Part shown: positions 14,440-23,493 of the stretch, one piece after another
How positions within the stretch are numbered: position 1 is the stretch's first letter
How the letters are laid out: every line of letters starts with the position of its first letter
NCBI GenBank assembly: GCA_027314595.1
Contig: DAHVAN010000217.1
Span: forward strand, 1 to 37,232
Reading direction: 5' to 3'
Length of the DNA stretch: 37,232 nucleotides
Source: Actinomycetota bacterium
GTDB taxonomy: Bacteria; Actinomycetota; Actinomycetes; Streptosporangiales; Streptosporangiaceae
Program-made: the position numbers and the translations under genes
The notes under the pieces: model-generated
Database searches by the model: none
What the model was told of the DNA's origin: nothing
The model's input: the letters and a program-made list of their open reading frames with translations, nothing else

Positions 14440-14775
14440 CGGCGCGCGTCCGTCGCGGGTGCTGCCGGCCATGCGGCGCTGGCACTGGTTGCAGATCACC
14501 CGGGAGCGCAGCGGGTAGGCGCGGCGCGGGACGCGGGCCGGGGGTGCCTCGGCGTCGCGGACCCGCGCCGATGTCCTGGGCGGCGTCCCAGGCTTCGCGG
14601 GTGATCAGGGCGGGGCGGGCGGGCTCGGGTGACCAGGTCCACTGCTCGCGCGGGACGGCGCGGACCTTGCGTTCGCCTTTGCGCTGGCTTTTGCCGGCGT
14701 TGCGGGTGCGGCCGTAGACCATGTGCCAGGTGTACCTGGGGTTGGCCAGGATGTTGACCGTGTGACCGTTGATCA
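14440..14775 (-). pseudogene. fragmented large serine recombinase
   Basis: One minus-strand frame reads NGHTVNILANPRYTWHMVYG, then ALITREAWDAAQ. This is the start of the 'recombinase' domain of large serine integrases (VxxILxNPxYxG, then PALVSxExFxxAQ). The zinc-ribbon that should follow, VICNQCQRRMAGS, is in another frame from 14499 down, so a frameshift divides them. The N-terminal catalytic resolvase domain is absent. It is a dead relic of a phage or integrative element. Confidence 0.7.
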
Positions 14776-15004
14776 CGGCTCGCCCACCCCGGCGTATGAG
14801 CAGCTGGCCGCCGTCTTGCGCGCCAAGATCACGGCCGGGGAGTGGCGCACCGGCCCGCTGCCCTCGGTCAAGCAGATGCAAGATACCTACGACGTGGGCC
14901 GCGACACCGTGCTGCACGCCATCGATGTCCTGCGGGCCGAGGGCCTTGTCTTCACCGTCAAGCGCCGCGGAACCTACGTCACCCCGCACGGCAGCGCAGA
15001 CTAG
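14762..15004 (+). CDS. small GntR-family winged-helix regulator
   Basis: An 80-aa protein consisting almost only of a GntR DNA-binding domain: PAYEQLAAVLRAKITAGEW, LPSVKQMQDTYDVGRDTV (recognition helix) and EGLVFTVKRRGTYV. There is no effector-binding domain. The GTG at 14762 is the best start for the domain, but it lies inside DNA that on the other strand encodes the recombinase relic, so the N-terminus may have been created or trimmed by rearrangement. A similar small GntR is at 29431. Confidence 0.75.
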   Translation: MTVDHGSPTPAYEQLAAVLRAKITAGEWRTGPLPSVKQMQDTYDVGRDTVLHAIDVLRAEGLVFTVKRRGTYVTPHGSAD

Positions 15005-15115
15005 CCGCCCACCGGCCTGGCCTCTGGCGATGCTGCGAGCCTGCCGCCGGCGCCGGCCCGGCGTTCGGGCGCCGGCCCGGCGGCCCGGCGATCCAGGGCG
15101 GCGGGCGGGAAACGG

Positions 15116-15121
15116 TAGCAT
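15116..15121 (+). promoter_or_regulatory. -10 element upstream of the pspA-like gene
   Basis: TAGCAT fits TAnnnT and lies 84 nt before the ATG at 15206, leaving a short 5' UTR. No clear -35 or sigma-54-type GG-GC element is visible. Confidence 0.3.
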
Positions 15122-15205
15122 CTGTGGTGAAAGCGCGGCCCACCCGTGGGGTCGGTCCCACCGGTGCGGCATGCTCCGCTCACCGCCGATTGGGAGCAGA
15201 CCGGC

Positions 15206-15940
15206 ATGACCCTTTTCCAGAGAGCGCACGACATTCTCGCGGCCAAGGCCAACAAGGCGCTCGACGCCGCGGAAAAGCCGGACGAGATGCTCGATCTGTC
15301 CTACGAGCAGATGCTCGATCACCTCACCAAGGTCCGCCAGGCCCTGGTCACCGTCGCCGCCTCGCGCAAGCAGATCGAGCTGCAGGAACAGCAGCTCCAG
15401 CATTCGGCCGACCACCTGCAGGACCAGGCCAAGGCGGCGCTTGCGGTTGGCAAGGAAGACCTGGCGCGGGAGGCGCTGCAGCGCAAGGCCACGGCCCAGG
15501 GCCAGATCGACGGCATGGAACAACAGCACCAGCAGCTCAACGAGGAAGAGGGGAAGCTGGAGCAGACGCTGGCGGCGCTGCAGGAGCGGGTCAACCAGTT
15601 CCGCACGCAGAAGGAGACGCTGAAGGCCCAGTACACCGCGGCCAGCGCGATGACCTCGGTGAACGAATCCATCGCCGGGATCTCCAGCACGCTGGGCGAC
15701 TCGGGCGCCGCGCTGCAGCGGGCGCAGGACAAGATCGCCGGCATGCAGGCACGGGCCGGCGCTCTTGACGAGCTGCTGCAGTCCGGCGTGCTTGAGGATG
15801 TCGGCGGCAGCACCGACGACATCCAGCGGGAACTCGACGAGGCCGGAGCGTCCGCCGACGTGGACCGCGAGCTCGCCGCGCTCAAGACCCAGATCGGCCC
15901 CGCCAGCCCGGCGCCGCAACTGCCCGCGGCAGACGGCTAG
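15206..15940 (+). CDS. PspA/IM30 family phage-shock protein
   Basis: A 244-aa protein. The N-terminus TLFQRAHDILAAKANKALD is the amphipathic membrane-binding helix of the PspA/Vipp1 (ESCRT-III-like) family. Residues about 25-170 form long coiled coils rich in Gln and Glu (ELQEQQLQ, QQHQQLNEEEGKLEQ). Such proteins polymerise on damaged membranes and protect the proton gradient. It stands alone without pspF or pspBC, as is normal in actinobacteria. I start at the ATG at 15206; the longer open frame upstream is not PspA-like. Confidence 0.92.
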   Translation: MTLFQRAHDILAAKANKALDAAEKPDEMLDLSYEQMLDHLTKVRQALVTVAASRKQIELQEQQLQHSADHLQDQAKAALAVGKEDLAREALQRKATAQGQIDGMEQQHQQLNEEEGKLEQTLAALQERVNQFRTQKETLKAQYTAASAMTSVNESIAGISSTLGDSGAALQRAQDKIAGMQARAGALDELLQSGVLEDVGGSTDDIQRELDEAGASADVDRELAALKTQIGPASPAPQLPAADG

Positions 15941-15993
15941 CCCGCACCCGGCAGGGGAAGCCGCGAGCGCGACGGGCTCGCTACCATCGGACC

Positions 15994-16503
15994 GTGACAG
16001 GTCCTGACTCCGGCGCGCCGCAGCTGATCCAGTCCTTCGCGAACACCCTGAACGCCGGGTCGGGCACCGACCTGCTGCTAACCCGCGAGCAGGCGGCCGG
16101 CTGGCTTCGCGTGGCGGGGCTGCTGCCCGAAGGGGCCGGGCTGACCGGCTCGGAGCACGGGGCGCTGCTCCGCCTGCGGGAGAGCCTGCGGGACGTGCTC
16201 AAGGACCATGCAGAGGACCGGGAGGACGCCGCCAACGCTGCCCGGCTGACCAGGGCGCTCGCCGACGGCCGCCTGGTCCTCACGGTCGGTCCGGCGAGCA
16301 CCGTGGGGCTTGCGAGCGCCGCTCGCGCCAGCTATTCCAGCGTCGTCGCGGCGGTCGCGGTCGCGGTCGCCGCGTCGGCCGCGTCGGGCGCCTGGCTTGG
16401 CCTGAAGTCCTGCTCCGCCCCGGGATGCGGACTGGCCTTCTTCGACGGCGCCGCTTCCGGCGCCCGGCACTGCCCGGCTCACTCGGCAGCGCACGCGGGC
16501 TGA
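15994..16503 (+). CDS. CGNR-like zinc-finger protein lacking the CGNR motif
   Basis: A 169-aa protein. The N-terminal helical part resembles the ABATE domain that precedes a CGNR zinc finger. The C-terminus LKSCSAPGCGLAFFDGAAS, then ARHCPAHS, matches the first part of the finger but ends before the diagnostic CGNR. TACCAT at 15982-15987 is 6 nt before the GTG start, predicting a leaderless mRNA. It is probably a transcription regulator; the missing motif suggests a shortened or divergent member. Confidence 0.6.
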   Translation: MTGPDSGAPQLIQSFANTLNAGSGTDLLLTREQAAGWLRVAGLLPEGAGLTGSEHGALLRLRESLRDVLKDHAEDREDAANAARLTRALADGRLVLTVGPASTVGLASAARASYSSVVAAVAVAVAASAASGAWLGLKSCSAPGCGLAFFDGAASGARHCPAHSAAHAG

Positions 16504-16517
16504 GCGCCGCGGCCGCC

Positions 16518-17429
16518 TCAGGGATGCGGGCGGACCCCCGGGCCTTCCGCGATCTCGACGCGATAGGCGGTCAGGGACCTGGACCCGCTTGCCAGCACGG
16601 TCGAGATCAGCGCCCGCACGGCTGGGCGCTGGTCAGCGCGCGGGTTGGTCAGCAGCACCAGGTCGATCGTGCCGAGCTCGGGCAGCCGGTGCCCGGGCCC
16701 CAGCGTGCTGAGCTGGGCCGGCACAAGGCTCGCGGCCAGCGCAGAAACGCCGACGCCTGCGGCCACCGCCGCGATGAGGCCGTTGACACCGTGGCAGACG
16801 CACGCGCTGCGGAACGGCAGGCGGGCGCGGGTCAGGGCACGGCGTATCTCGGTGCGCGAGATGCTCGGCGCCGGGTAGACGACCAGCGGCAGGGGCCTGG
16901 TCAGGTCCAGTCGCGTCGACGGCGTGCCAACCCATACCAGGCGGTCCCGCTTCACCAGCCGACCGCGGCCCTCGCCGCTCGGGCGCTTGCCGATGAACAC
17001 GTCGAGCTTGTCGCTTTCGAGCCGCTGGTGCAGCAGCCCGCTCTGGTCGACCGTGAGGTCGAAGTCGACCAGCGGGTTGTCCCGCCGGAAGTCGCGCAGG
17101 ATCTGCGGCAGGCGGGTGAGCGCGAGATCGTCGGCGAAGCCGATGCGAAGCCGGCCGCGGGGCCGGGACCCGCTGAAGTAGGCCGCCGCCGCCTCGTGCG
17201 CCGCCAGGATGTTGCGCGCGAATCCCGTCATCGCCTCGCCGTCGGCCGTCAGCGATACGGAGTGGGTATCCCGCAGCACCAGGGTGCGGCCAGCCTGCTG
17301 CTCCAGGCGGCGTATGTGCTGGCTGACGGTCGGCTGCTGGATGCCGAGCCGGGCGGCGGCACGGGTGAAGCTGCCCGTCTGCTCCACGGCGAGGAACGTC
17401 GCCAGCAGCTGCGGATCGTACGTGCTCAT
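16518..17429 (-). CDS. LysR-family transcriptional regulator
   Basis: A 303-aa protein. The N-terminal helix-turn-helix FLAVEQTGSFTRAAARLGIQ and PTVSQHIRRLEQQAG is typical of LysR regulators. Residues about 95-290 form the periplasmic-binding-like effector domain (RLRIGFADDLALTRLPQIL). The ATG at 17429 faces the MFS gene at 17531 across a 101-bp AT-rich gap. This divergent layout suggests that it controls that exporter and itself. Confidence 0.93.
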   Translation of the reverse strand: MSTYDPQLLATFLAVEQTGSFTRAAARLGIQQPTVSQHIRRLEQQAGRTLVLRDTHSVSLTADGEAMTGFARNILAAHEAAAAYFSGSRPRGRLRIGFADDLALTRLPQILRDFRRDNPLVDFDLTVDQSGLLHQRLESDKLDVFIGKRPSGEGRGRLVKRDRLVWVGTPSTRLDLTRPLPLVVYPAPSISRTEIRRALTRARLPFRSACVCHGVNGLIAAVAAGVGVSALAASLVPAQLSTLGPGHRLPELGTIDLVLLTNPRADQRPAVRALISTVLASGSRSLTAYRVEIAEGPGVRPHP

Positions 17430-17430
17430 A

Positions 17431-17451
17431 ATAACGAATAATAACTGTTAG
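17431..17451. promoter_or_regulatory. putative LysR operator
   Basis: ATAAC (17431-17435) and GTTAG (17447-17451) are an imperfect inverted repeat with an 11-nt centre, matching the T-N11-A design of LysR boxes. It starts 1 nt upstream of the LysR ATG, in an AT-rich strip between the divergent genes. Confidence 0.5.
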
Positions 17452-17530
17452 TCAGGTAATTGGGCTTCACAATAAGCGGCCGGGACACGGAGAATATCTG
17501 AGGACAAACAGCCACAGGGAAGGCCTCTCC

Positions 17531-18805
17531 GTGACAACCGAGGCAGTTCGGCGGCCGGCGGGTGCCTTCGCCGCCCTCACCTCGCCCAGCTACCGGATCT
17601 ATATCGCCGGCCAGAGCCTGGCCAACACCGGCTCGTGGATGCAGAGCATCGCCCAGGACTGGCTGATATTCGACCTGACGCACAGTTCCACCGCCGTCGG
17701 CGTGACGATGGCGCTGCAGTTCCTGCCGATGCTGGCGCTCGGCCTGCACGCCGGGCTGGTTGCGGACCGGCTGCCGAAGCGGCGCATCCTGCTCACCACG
17801 CAGACGCTCAACGCCACGGCGGCCGGATCGCTGGCCGCCATCACGATCGGCGGCGCCGTGCGCGCGGCCGACGTGTACGCGTTCGCGCTCGTGAGCGGGC
17901 TGATCTTCGCGTTCGACGGGCCGGCCAGGCAGTCGTTCGTGGCCGAAGTCGTGCCGCCCGGCCAGCTCCGCGCCGCGATCTCCATGAACGCGGCGGCTTT
18001 CCAGGCGGCCCGGCTGATCGGGCCGGCCATCGCGAGCCTGCTCATCGTGAGCGTGGGCACCGGGTGGGTGTTCGCGGTCAACGCCGCCTGCTATCTCGGC
18101 CCGACGATCGGCCTGCTGCGGCTGCGGCCGGGCAGCCTGATGCCCGCGCCGGCCGCCCCCCGCGCGCCAGGAGCGCTGCGGGCCGCCGCTCGGTACGTGC
18201 GCGGCCGCCCGGACGTCGCGTGGACGATCTTCCTCGTCGGGTTGCTCGGCACGTTCGGCCTCAACTTCCCGATCGTGCTGACCGCGATGGCGAAGTCGGC
18301 GTTCGGCGGCAGCGCCAGCACATACGGCCTTTTCAACATCGTCCTGGCTATCGGGTCGGCGGCCGGCGCCCTGCTCGCGGGGGTCGGCACCCGCCCGCGG
18401 CCCCGGGTCATCGCGGCCGCCGGGGCCGCGTTCGGGCTGCTCCAGGCGGCCGCGGCCGTCGCGCCGCTGATGGCCCTGTTCCTCGCGCTGCTGGCCGCGA
18501 TGGGCTTGGTCAACCTCGCGTTCCAGTCCATGGCCAACTCATCGGTCCAGCTCGCGGTCCCCTCCGAACTGCGCGGCCGCGTCATGGGGCTGTACATGCT
18601 CGTCTTCATCGGCGGCACGCCCATCGGCGCCCCGATCATCGGCGCGATCACGAGCCACTTCGGCCCCAGGACCGGAATGGCCGTCTGCGGCGCAATACCC
18701 GCGCTTGGCGCCGTCGTCATGGCCGCGGCCATGGCACGCAACCGGGTCCGGGTCGCGCGCGGGCGCCGTGGCGAGGCGACAGTCGCCACCCTCCGTTCGG
18801 GATAA
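17531..18805 (+). CDS. MFS exporter (EntS/TMS type)
   Basis: A 424-aa protein with about twelve membrane helices. SPSYRIYIAGQSLANTGSWM near the N-terminus is typical of the MFS_3 (enterobactin exporter-like) group, and LVADRLPKRRILL is the loop 2-3 motif. Such proteins export siderophores, drugs or metabolites with proton antiport. GTG start with GGGAAGG upstream. It is divergent from the LysR gene, its likely regulator. Confidence 0.9.
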   Translation: MTTEAVRRPAGAFAALTSPSYRIYIAGQSLANTGSWMQSIAQDWLIFDLTHSSTAVGVTMALQFLPMLALGLHAGLVADRLPKRRILLTTQTLNATAAGSLAAITIGGAVRAADVYAFALVSGLIFAFDGPARQSFVAEVVPPGQLRAAISMNAAAFQAARLIGPAIASLLIVSVGTGWVFAVNAACYLGPTIGLLRLRPGSLMPAPAAPRAPGALRAAARYVRGRPDVAWTIFLVGLLGTFGLNFPIVLTAMAKSAFGGSASTYGLFNIVLAIGSAAGALLAGVGTRPRPRVIAAAGAAFGLLQAAAAVAPLMALFLALLAAMGLVNLAFQSMANSSVQLAVPSELRGRVMGLYMLVFIGGTPIGAPIIGAITSHFGPRTGMAVCGAIPALGAVVMAAAMARNRVRVARGRRGEATVATLRSG

Positions 18806-19005
18806 TCGGGTCGCAGCACCGCTCGATCTCCGCGGCCGCGCACCGCCTGACGGCACCGCGCCGCCTGGGGCACCTGCGCATCTGGCCCGGTAGAACCGGG
18901 GTAGCCGCGCATCTGGCCCAGAACGCGGTCGGAGATCTGCGGGTGGCACGGCGCGGCTGGCGGCAGGCTCGCGTTAATGTGGGGCGGGACTGGTGAGGAG
19001 CGGTG

Positions 19006-19776
19006 ATGCCGGTACTGCCGAGGTTCGACGTGCAAGGCCAGGTCGCGCTCGTGACCGGTGCCGCCCGCGGCCTGGGCCGCGCCATCGCGCTCGCGCTGGC
19101 CGCGGCCGGCGCGGACGTCGCGCTCGGGCTGCGCGATGCCGCCAGGGACGGCGGCGTGGCCGCGGAGGTCGAGGCGCTGGGCCGGCAAGTGCTGCCGGTG
19201 CAGATGGACCTGGCCCGGCCCGGCCAGATCGGCCCGGCGGTGGACGCGGCGGCGGCCCGGTTCGGCCGGCTGGACATCCTGGTCAACAACGCCGGCATCG
19301 CGCCAGGGAACCCGGCCGAGGACGTCAGGGAAGAAGACCTTGACGCCACCCTGGCCGTCAACCTCAAAGGGACGTTCCTTGCCAGCCAGGCCGCCGGGCG
19401 CGTCATGATCAGGCAGCGATCCGGGCGGATCATCAGCATCGGCTCCCAGGCCGGCGCCGTCGCGCTGCCCGGGGAGTCCGTCTACTGCATGACCAAGGCC
19501 GCCATCGCGCACCTGACCCGGTGCCTGGCCGTCGAGTGGGGCAGGTACGGGATCACGGTGAACGCGGTCGCCCCGACGTTCATCCGCACCCCGGGCACCG
19601 AGCCTGCCCTGTCCGACCCGCGGTTCCGCGCAGACGTCATCGAACGGATCGCCGCCCTGCACCGCATCGGCGAACCCATCGAGGTGGCCGGCGTCGTGGT
19701 GTTCCTGGCATCTGCCGCCGCCTCGCTGATCACCGGCGAGACCATCCTGGTCGACGGCGGCTGGACAGCCCGCTAA
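19006..19776 (+). CDS. SDR-family oxidoreductase (FabG-like)
   Basis: A 256-aa classical short-chain dehydrogenase. TGAARGLGRAI is the NAD(P)-binding TGxxxGxG, NNAGIA follows, the catalytic Ser is in SIGSQAG, YCMTK gives the YxxxK pair, and GETILVDGGW is the usual C-terminal motif. Substrate cannot be predicted. The ATG at 19006 is chosen because GAGGAG is 5 nt upstream; a GTG one codon earlier is possible. It stands 200 nt after the MFS gene on the same strand. That gap contains only a 13-bp direct repeat (18876 and 18907). Confidence 0.92.
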   Translation: MPVLPRFDVQGQVALVTGAARGLGRAIALALAAAGADVALGLRDAARDGGVAAEVEALGRQVLPVQMDLARPGQIGPAVDAAAARFGRLDILVNNAGIAPGNPAEDVREEDLDATLAVNLKGTFLASQAAGRVMIRQRSGRIISIGSQAGAVALPGESVYCMTKAAIAHLTRCLAVEWGRYGITVNAVAPTFIRTPGTEPALSDPRFRADVIERIAALHRIGEPIEVAGVVVFLASAAASLITGETILVDGGWTAR

Positions 19777-19922
19777 CCCCGCTGCCGCGCACGTTCATGG
19801 CCGCGCTGCCGGCCTGGGCGCCACCATCACCGGCAGCCAGTGCGGCCCCGGCGGGAAACCGGGGATTAGCCGCCCTGCCCCATGGGAAGCTCAATAGCGC
19901 GTCAGCGTGGACTCGAGGGCTG

Positions 19923-19956
19923 ACCGGGGGCTGGGGAATACCGGGGGCTGGGGAAT
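19923..19956 (+). repeat. 17-bp tandem duplication over a ribosome-binding site
   Basis: ACCGGGGGCTGGGGAAT occurs twice head-to-tail at 19923-19939 and 19940-19956. The second copy supplies the G-rich stretch before the ATG and the first two bases of that ATG (19955). It is a slippage-prone site that could alter translation of the lipoprotein gene. Confidence 0.85.
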
Positions 19957-21895
19957 GAGGCATCGCGGGCACGGATTGAGAGCGCTCAAGCGCGGACTCC
20001 GCGGCGCGGCCGCGGTCGTCGCCGCCGCGCTGCTGGCGAGCGCGTGCTCGGGCGGCCAGGCCCCGCATCCGGCGGCCCCCGGGCATCCGGGTGCGGCCGG
20101 TACGGGCGCCCCCCGGGGCGCGCCCGGATCCGGCGCGCCGGGTCCCGCGATGGCGCTGCAGGTGACGCCCGCCCCGTACCAGCTGCCGGAGGCGCTGTCG
20201 CGAGAGGCCGTGCTGCCGGCGGGGAACGGGCTGCTCATCGTCGGCGGGCTGACGCGCAGTGACGTGACGGCCGGCGCGGTGACCCAGCTGAACCCGGTGA
20301 CCGGCCAGACCCGCGCGATCGGGCGGCTGGCCGCTCTGGCGCATGACGCCGCGGGCGCGGTGCTCGGCGGACGGGCGTACGTGCTCGGCGGAGGCGTCGC
20401 CTACCTGATCGGGGGCTACGACGGGACCACCCTCAGTCCGGCAGTGCTCGCCACGACGGACGGGCGGCACTTCCGGGTAGCGGCACGGCTGCCGGTGCCG
20501 GTACGGTACGCGACCGCCGCCGCAGGTCCCGGCGGCATCTGGGTGTTCGGCGGCCAGACGGCGTCGGGGGCCACGAACGTCATCCAGCGCATCGACCCGG
20601 CGGACGGCACGGCTGTCGTCGCGGGGCACCTGCCCCAGCCGCTGCGCGGTGCCGCCGCGATCAGCCTGGACGGACGGATCTACGTGGCGGGCGGCGCCAC
20701 GGCAGCGGCGGTCAGCCGGGTCATTTACCGCTTCGATCCCGCCACCTCGCGCGTGACGCCCGCGGGCGTGCTCCCGGTTCCGGTGGCCTACGCGGCCGGG
20801 GCGGTGGCCGGCGGGGTCGGCTACCTGATCGGCGGCGAGGACGGCGGCAGTGCCGTCCCGGCCGTGACAACGCTGCGCCTGGTGGCCGCGGGCAGCGTGC
20901 TCCCCGACCCGGCGGCCGCGCCGTGGCTCGCGCCTGCCCGCGGCAGCGGCCACCTGGCCCCCGGCTCCGACCCCGGCGTGCTGCCCGGCGACATCCTCAT
21001 CGCCGACCACCAGAACAACAGGCTGCTGATCGTCGACCCGCAGGGCCGTATCCGCTGGGAGTTCCCGCGCCCGGGGGACCTCGCCCCCGGCCAGACCTTC
21101 CTCGCGCCCGACGACGCCTTCTTTTCTCCGAACGGCAGGTACATCGTCGCGACACAGGAAGATGAGGCCGTCATCAGCGTGATATCGCTGGCGACGAGCA
21201 AGATCGTCTACCGGTACGGCACGCCCGGCGTGCCGGGCGCGGGGCAGAACCACCTGTCCAACCCTGACGACGCGATGCTCACCGCGCGCGGCGTCATGAT
21301 CGCGGCCGACATCAAGAACTGCCGGATCGTGCTGATCACGCCGCCCGCGCACACCCTGACCCGGGTCATCGGCACGACGACCCAGCTGTGCGGGCATGCC
21401 CCTGCGCACTGGTTCGGCAGCCCGAACGGGGCGTTCCCGCTGACCGACGGGCACTACCTGATCACCGAGATCAACGGCGACTGGGCGGACGAAATCTCGC
21501 TGGGCGGCGCCGTGGTGTGGTCCACCCATCCGCCAGGGGTCGCGTACCCGTCGGACACCAACGAGGTGTACCCGGGGCGCTACCTGACCGCCGACTACTC
21601 AGATCCGGGCCAGCTCGTCGAGTTCAATTCCGCCGGGCAGCTGCTGTGGCGGCTCGGCGGGCTGAACCAGCCCTCGCTGGCCATGCCGCTGCCCAACGGC
21701 GAAATCCTGTTCAACGACGACTTCAACCACCGCGTGTGCGTGGTGGACCCGGCGACCAACCGCATCGTGTGGCAGTACGGGCACACCGGGGTCGCGGGGA
21801 GCGCGCCCGGGTACCTCAACGATCCCGACGGGGTGGACCTCGTCCCGCCCAACTCCCTGACGGAGACGCACGCCGCCACGATGGGCGAGCCGTGA
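19955..21895 (+). CDS. lipoprotein with Kelch-like and NHL/PQQ-like beta-propellers
   Basis: A 646-aa secreted protein. The N-terminus has Arg/Lys followed by AAAVVAAALLASACSGG, a lipoprotein signal with a slightly non-standard lipobox (ASAC), then a Pro/Gly/Ala-rich linker. Residues about 65-340 hold Kelch-like repeats (LLIVGGL, AYVLGGG, IWVFGGQ, IYVAGGA, GYLIGGED). Residues about 350-640 form another propeller with NHL/PQQ-like repeats (ILIADHQNNRLLIVDPQGRI, then ILFNDDFNHRVCVVDPATN). It is probably anchored outside the membrane for binding or sensing; no catalytic site is visible. Stop is 10 nt from the convergent MFS gene. Confidence 0.8.
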   Translation: MRHRGHGLRALKRGLRGAAAVVAAALLASACSGGQAPHPAAPGHPGAAGTGAPRGAPGSGAPGPAMALQVTPAPYQLPEALSREAVLPAGNGLLIVGGLTRSDVTAGAVTQLNPVTGQTRAIGRLAALAHDAAGAVLGGRAYVLGGGVAYLIGGYDGTTLSPAVLATTDGRHFRVAARLPVPVRYATAAAGPGGIWVFGGQTASGATNVIQRIDPADGTAVVAGHLPQPLRGAAAISLDGRIYVAGGATAAAVSRVIYRFDPATSRVTPAGVLPVPVAYAAGAVAGGVGYLIGGEDGGSAVPAVTTLRLVAAGSVLPDPAAAPWLAPARGSGHLAPGSDPGVLPGDILIADHQNNRLLIVDPQGRIRWEFPRPGDLAPGQTFLAPDDAFFSPNGRYIVATQEDEAVISVISLATSKIVYRYGTPGVPGAGQNHLSNPDDAMLTARGVMIAADIKNCRIVLITPPAHTLTRVIGTTTQLCGHAPAHWFGSPNGAFPLTDGHYLITEINGDWADEISLGGAVVWSTHPPGVAYPSDTNEVYPGRYLTADYSDPGQLVEFNSAGQLLWRLGGLNQPSLAMPLPNGEILFNDDFNHRVCVVDPATNRIVWQYGHTGVAGSAPGYLNDPDGVDLVPPNSLTETHAATMGEP

Positions 21896-21905
21896 CGGCA
21901 TGGCA

Positions 21906-23183
21906 TCACGGGCCACGCGATGAGCTGGCTTGTCCTATCGTGCCGGGCCGGCCTCGCGCGCTGACGCGCAGCAGGCGCCGGCCGGCGAGCACCGACCCTG
22001 CCGCGGCCAGGGTCGCGACGCCGGCGAGCAGCCAGGCCGCCGGGTAGGACACCTGCTGCGCCACCAGCCCCACCGCGAGCGGGCCGAACACGCCGCCGAG
22101 CCGCCCGCCGACCTGGGTGATGCCGGTGGCCCTGGCCGGAGCGTCCCGGTAGCTGGCCACCACCGCGTAGTTGAACAGGCCGTTCCACCCCCAGCCGACG
22201 CCGAGGGCGAGCACGATGCCGGCGGTGAACAGCCAGCGCGACTCGGTGCGCATGCTGGCCGCCAGCGCGGCGAACCCGGCCGTGCCGATGATGATCATCG
22301 AAGCCACGACGGCGAACCGGTCCCGTCGGCTGCGGTCGGCGTAGAACCCGACCGATATCCGGGCGGCCACCGCCGCCGCCCCGCCCAGCGCCGCGAGCAG
22401 GCCGGCGGCGCTCTTCCCGAACCCGACCTGGGTCGCGGCCAGGACCGCGAAGGCGGTCAGGCCGCTCGCGGCGAACATGCCCAGCCCCAGTCCCGCCGCG
22501 AAGAACACGAGCGGGGGCAGCCAGACCGGTCCCGGCGCCGTCTGGCCGCGACGACGCGCGAGCGGCACTCGCGGCGCGGGCACGAACGCCACCGTCCCCG
22601 CCGCGAGCAGTGCCGCCAGGCCGAACGCCCACCGCCAGCCGACCGTGAGCGCTACCGCGGGCACCGCCACCCCGCCGAGCAGGTTCGCGAACGGCACCGC
22701 CGCCTGCTTGATGCCAAACGCGGCGCCCTGATGCGCCGCCGGTATCCGCCGCGCCAGGAACAGGTTCGTGGCCGGCGCCGCCGAGCCGGACAAGACTCCC
22801 GCGCAGGCCAGCAAGGCGGTCAGCAGCCACCAGGACCGGGCGAACGCGCCCATGCAGGCAAGGAGCACCGCCACGCCGAACGTGGTCAGCCGCATCACAC
22901 GAAGGCCGCCGATCCGCTCGGCGACCCACGAGGCCGGCACGGAGGAGATCGCGGCACCCAGGTAGAACCCGGCCACCGACACCCCGAGCGCGGCCGTGCC
23001 GAACCGCAGCGACGCGCGGATCTGGACGGCGAGCGTGCCGGCAAGGAACCCGGGCAACGCCGCGGCCGTCGCCACAAGCAGCGCGACAAGCAGGGCCCTG
23101 GACACGATCTGCTGGCCGCCTTCTCCCCGCTGGCTCGCGACAGCGAGCCCAGAACCTGGCTGGGCATCCGGTGGCGTGCTCAT
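21906..23183 (-). CDS. MFS transporter (CynX/NimT-like)
   Basis: A 425-aa protein with about twelve hydrophobic helices. SWVAERIGGLRVM near residue 90 is the loop 2-3 motif region, and a cytoplasmic basic loop (LARRRGQ) divides the halves. The closest general type is the CynX/YeaN-like group, with unknown substrate. I start at the ATG at 23183 (MSTPPDAQ); the longer frame is GC-rich extension without a ribosome-binding site. It converges with the lipoprotein gene. Confidence 0.85.
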   Translation of the reverse strand: MSTPPDAQPGSGLAVASQRGEGGQQIVSRALLVALLVATAAALPGFLAGTLAVQIRASLRFGTAALGVSVAGFYLGAAISSVPASWVAERIGGLRVMRLTTFGVAVLLACMGAFARSWWLLTALLACAGVLSGSAAPATNLFLARRIPAAHQGAAFGIKQAAVPFANLLGGVAVPAVALTVGWRWAFGLAALLAAGTVAFVPAPRVPLARRRGQTAPGPVWLPPLVFFAAGLGLGMFAASGLTAFAVLAATQVGFGKSAAGLLAALGGAAAVAARISVGFYADRSRRDRFAVVASMIIIGTAGFAALAASMRTESRWLFTAGIVLALGVGWGWNGLFNYAVVASYRDAPARATGITQVGGRLGGVFGPLAVGLVAQQVSYPAAWLLAGVATLAAAGSVLAGRRLLRVSARGRPGTIGQASSSRGP

Positions 23184-23493
23184 CTGCTGGTCACCGCAGC
23201 GGACCCCGACGTTTGCCTGTGGCGTTCTCCCGCCCAGGTACATCGCGGCCCGCTTTCCGGCGCTGTCACCACAGCCCGAGAATACGCCCGCGCCGCCGAC
23301 GCACCCCAGGCCTGGTCATTCGCGATGCTAGCCCGGACGCTGCGGCCCGCTGGCCGGGCACTGCCCGTCCCGCCCGGCATTGCGTGCCATATGAGAGTGT
23401 CAGCGATGGGTGCTGACGGGTCCTTAACCGCGCGCCCTGCGACCCGGGTTTAAGGCCAATTCGCTTCGAGGATGGACTCGACTATGGCCCCGA
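23184..23493. other. 310-bp intergenic stretch without a gene
   Basis: It lies behind the start of the MFS gene and after the stop of the next minus-strand gene. I see no credible coding frame, RNA gene or strong hairpin here. It presumably holds the MFS promoter. Confidence 0.5.

Noticed and set aside
14060-15919. 619-codon open frame on the minus strand
   Set aside because: Most of it is antisense to the clear PspA gene. Only the recombinase and Lhr-like fragments within it have family signals.
19907-19954. Upstream start for the propeller lipoprotein
   Set aside because: It would put 16 residues encoded by the tandem duplication before a normal signal peptide; the ATG at 19955 gives a typical lipoprotein N-terminus.
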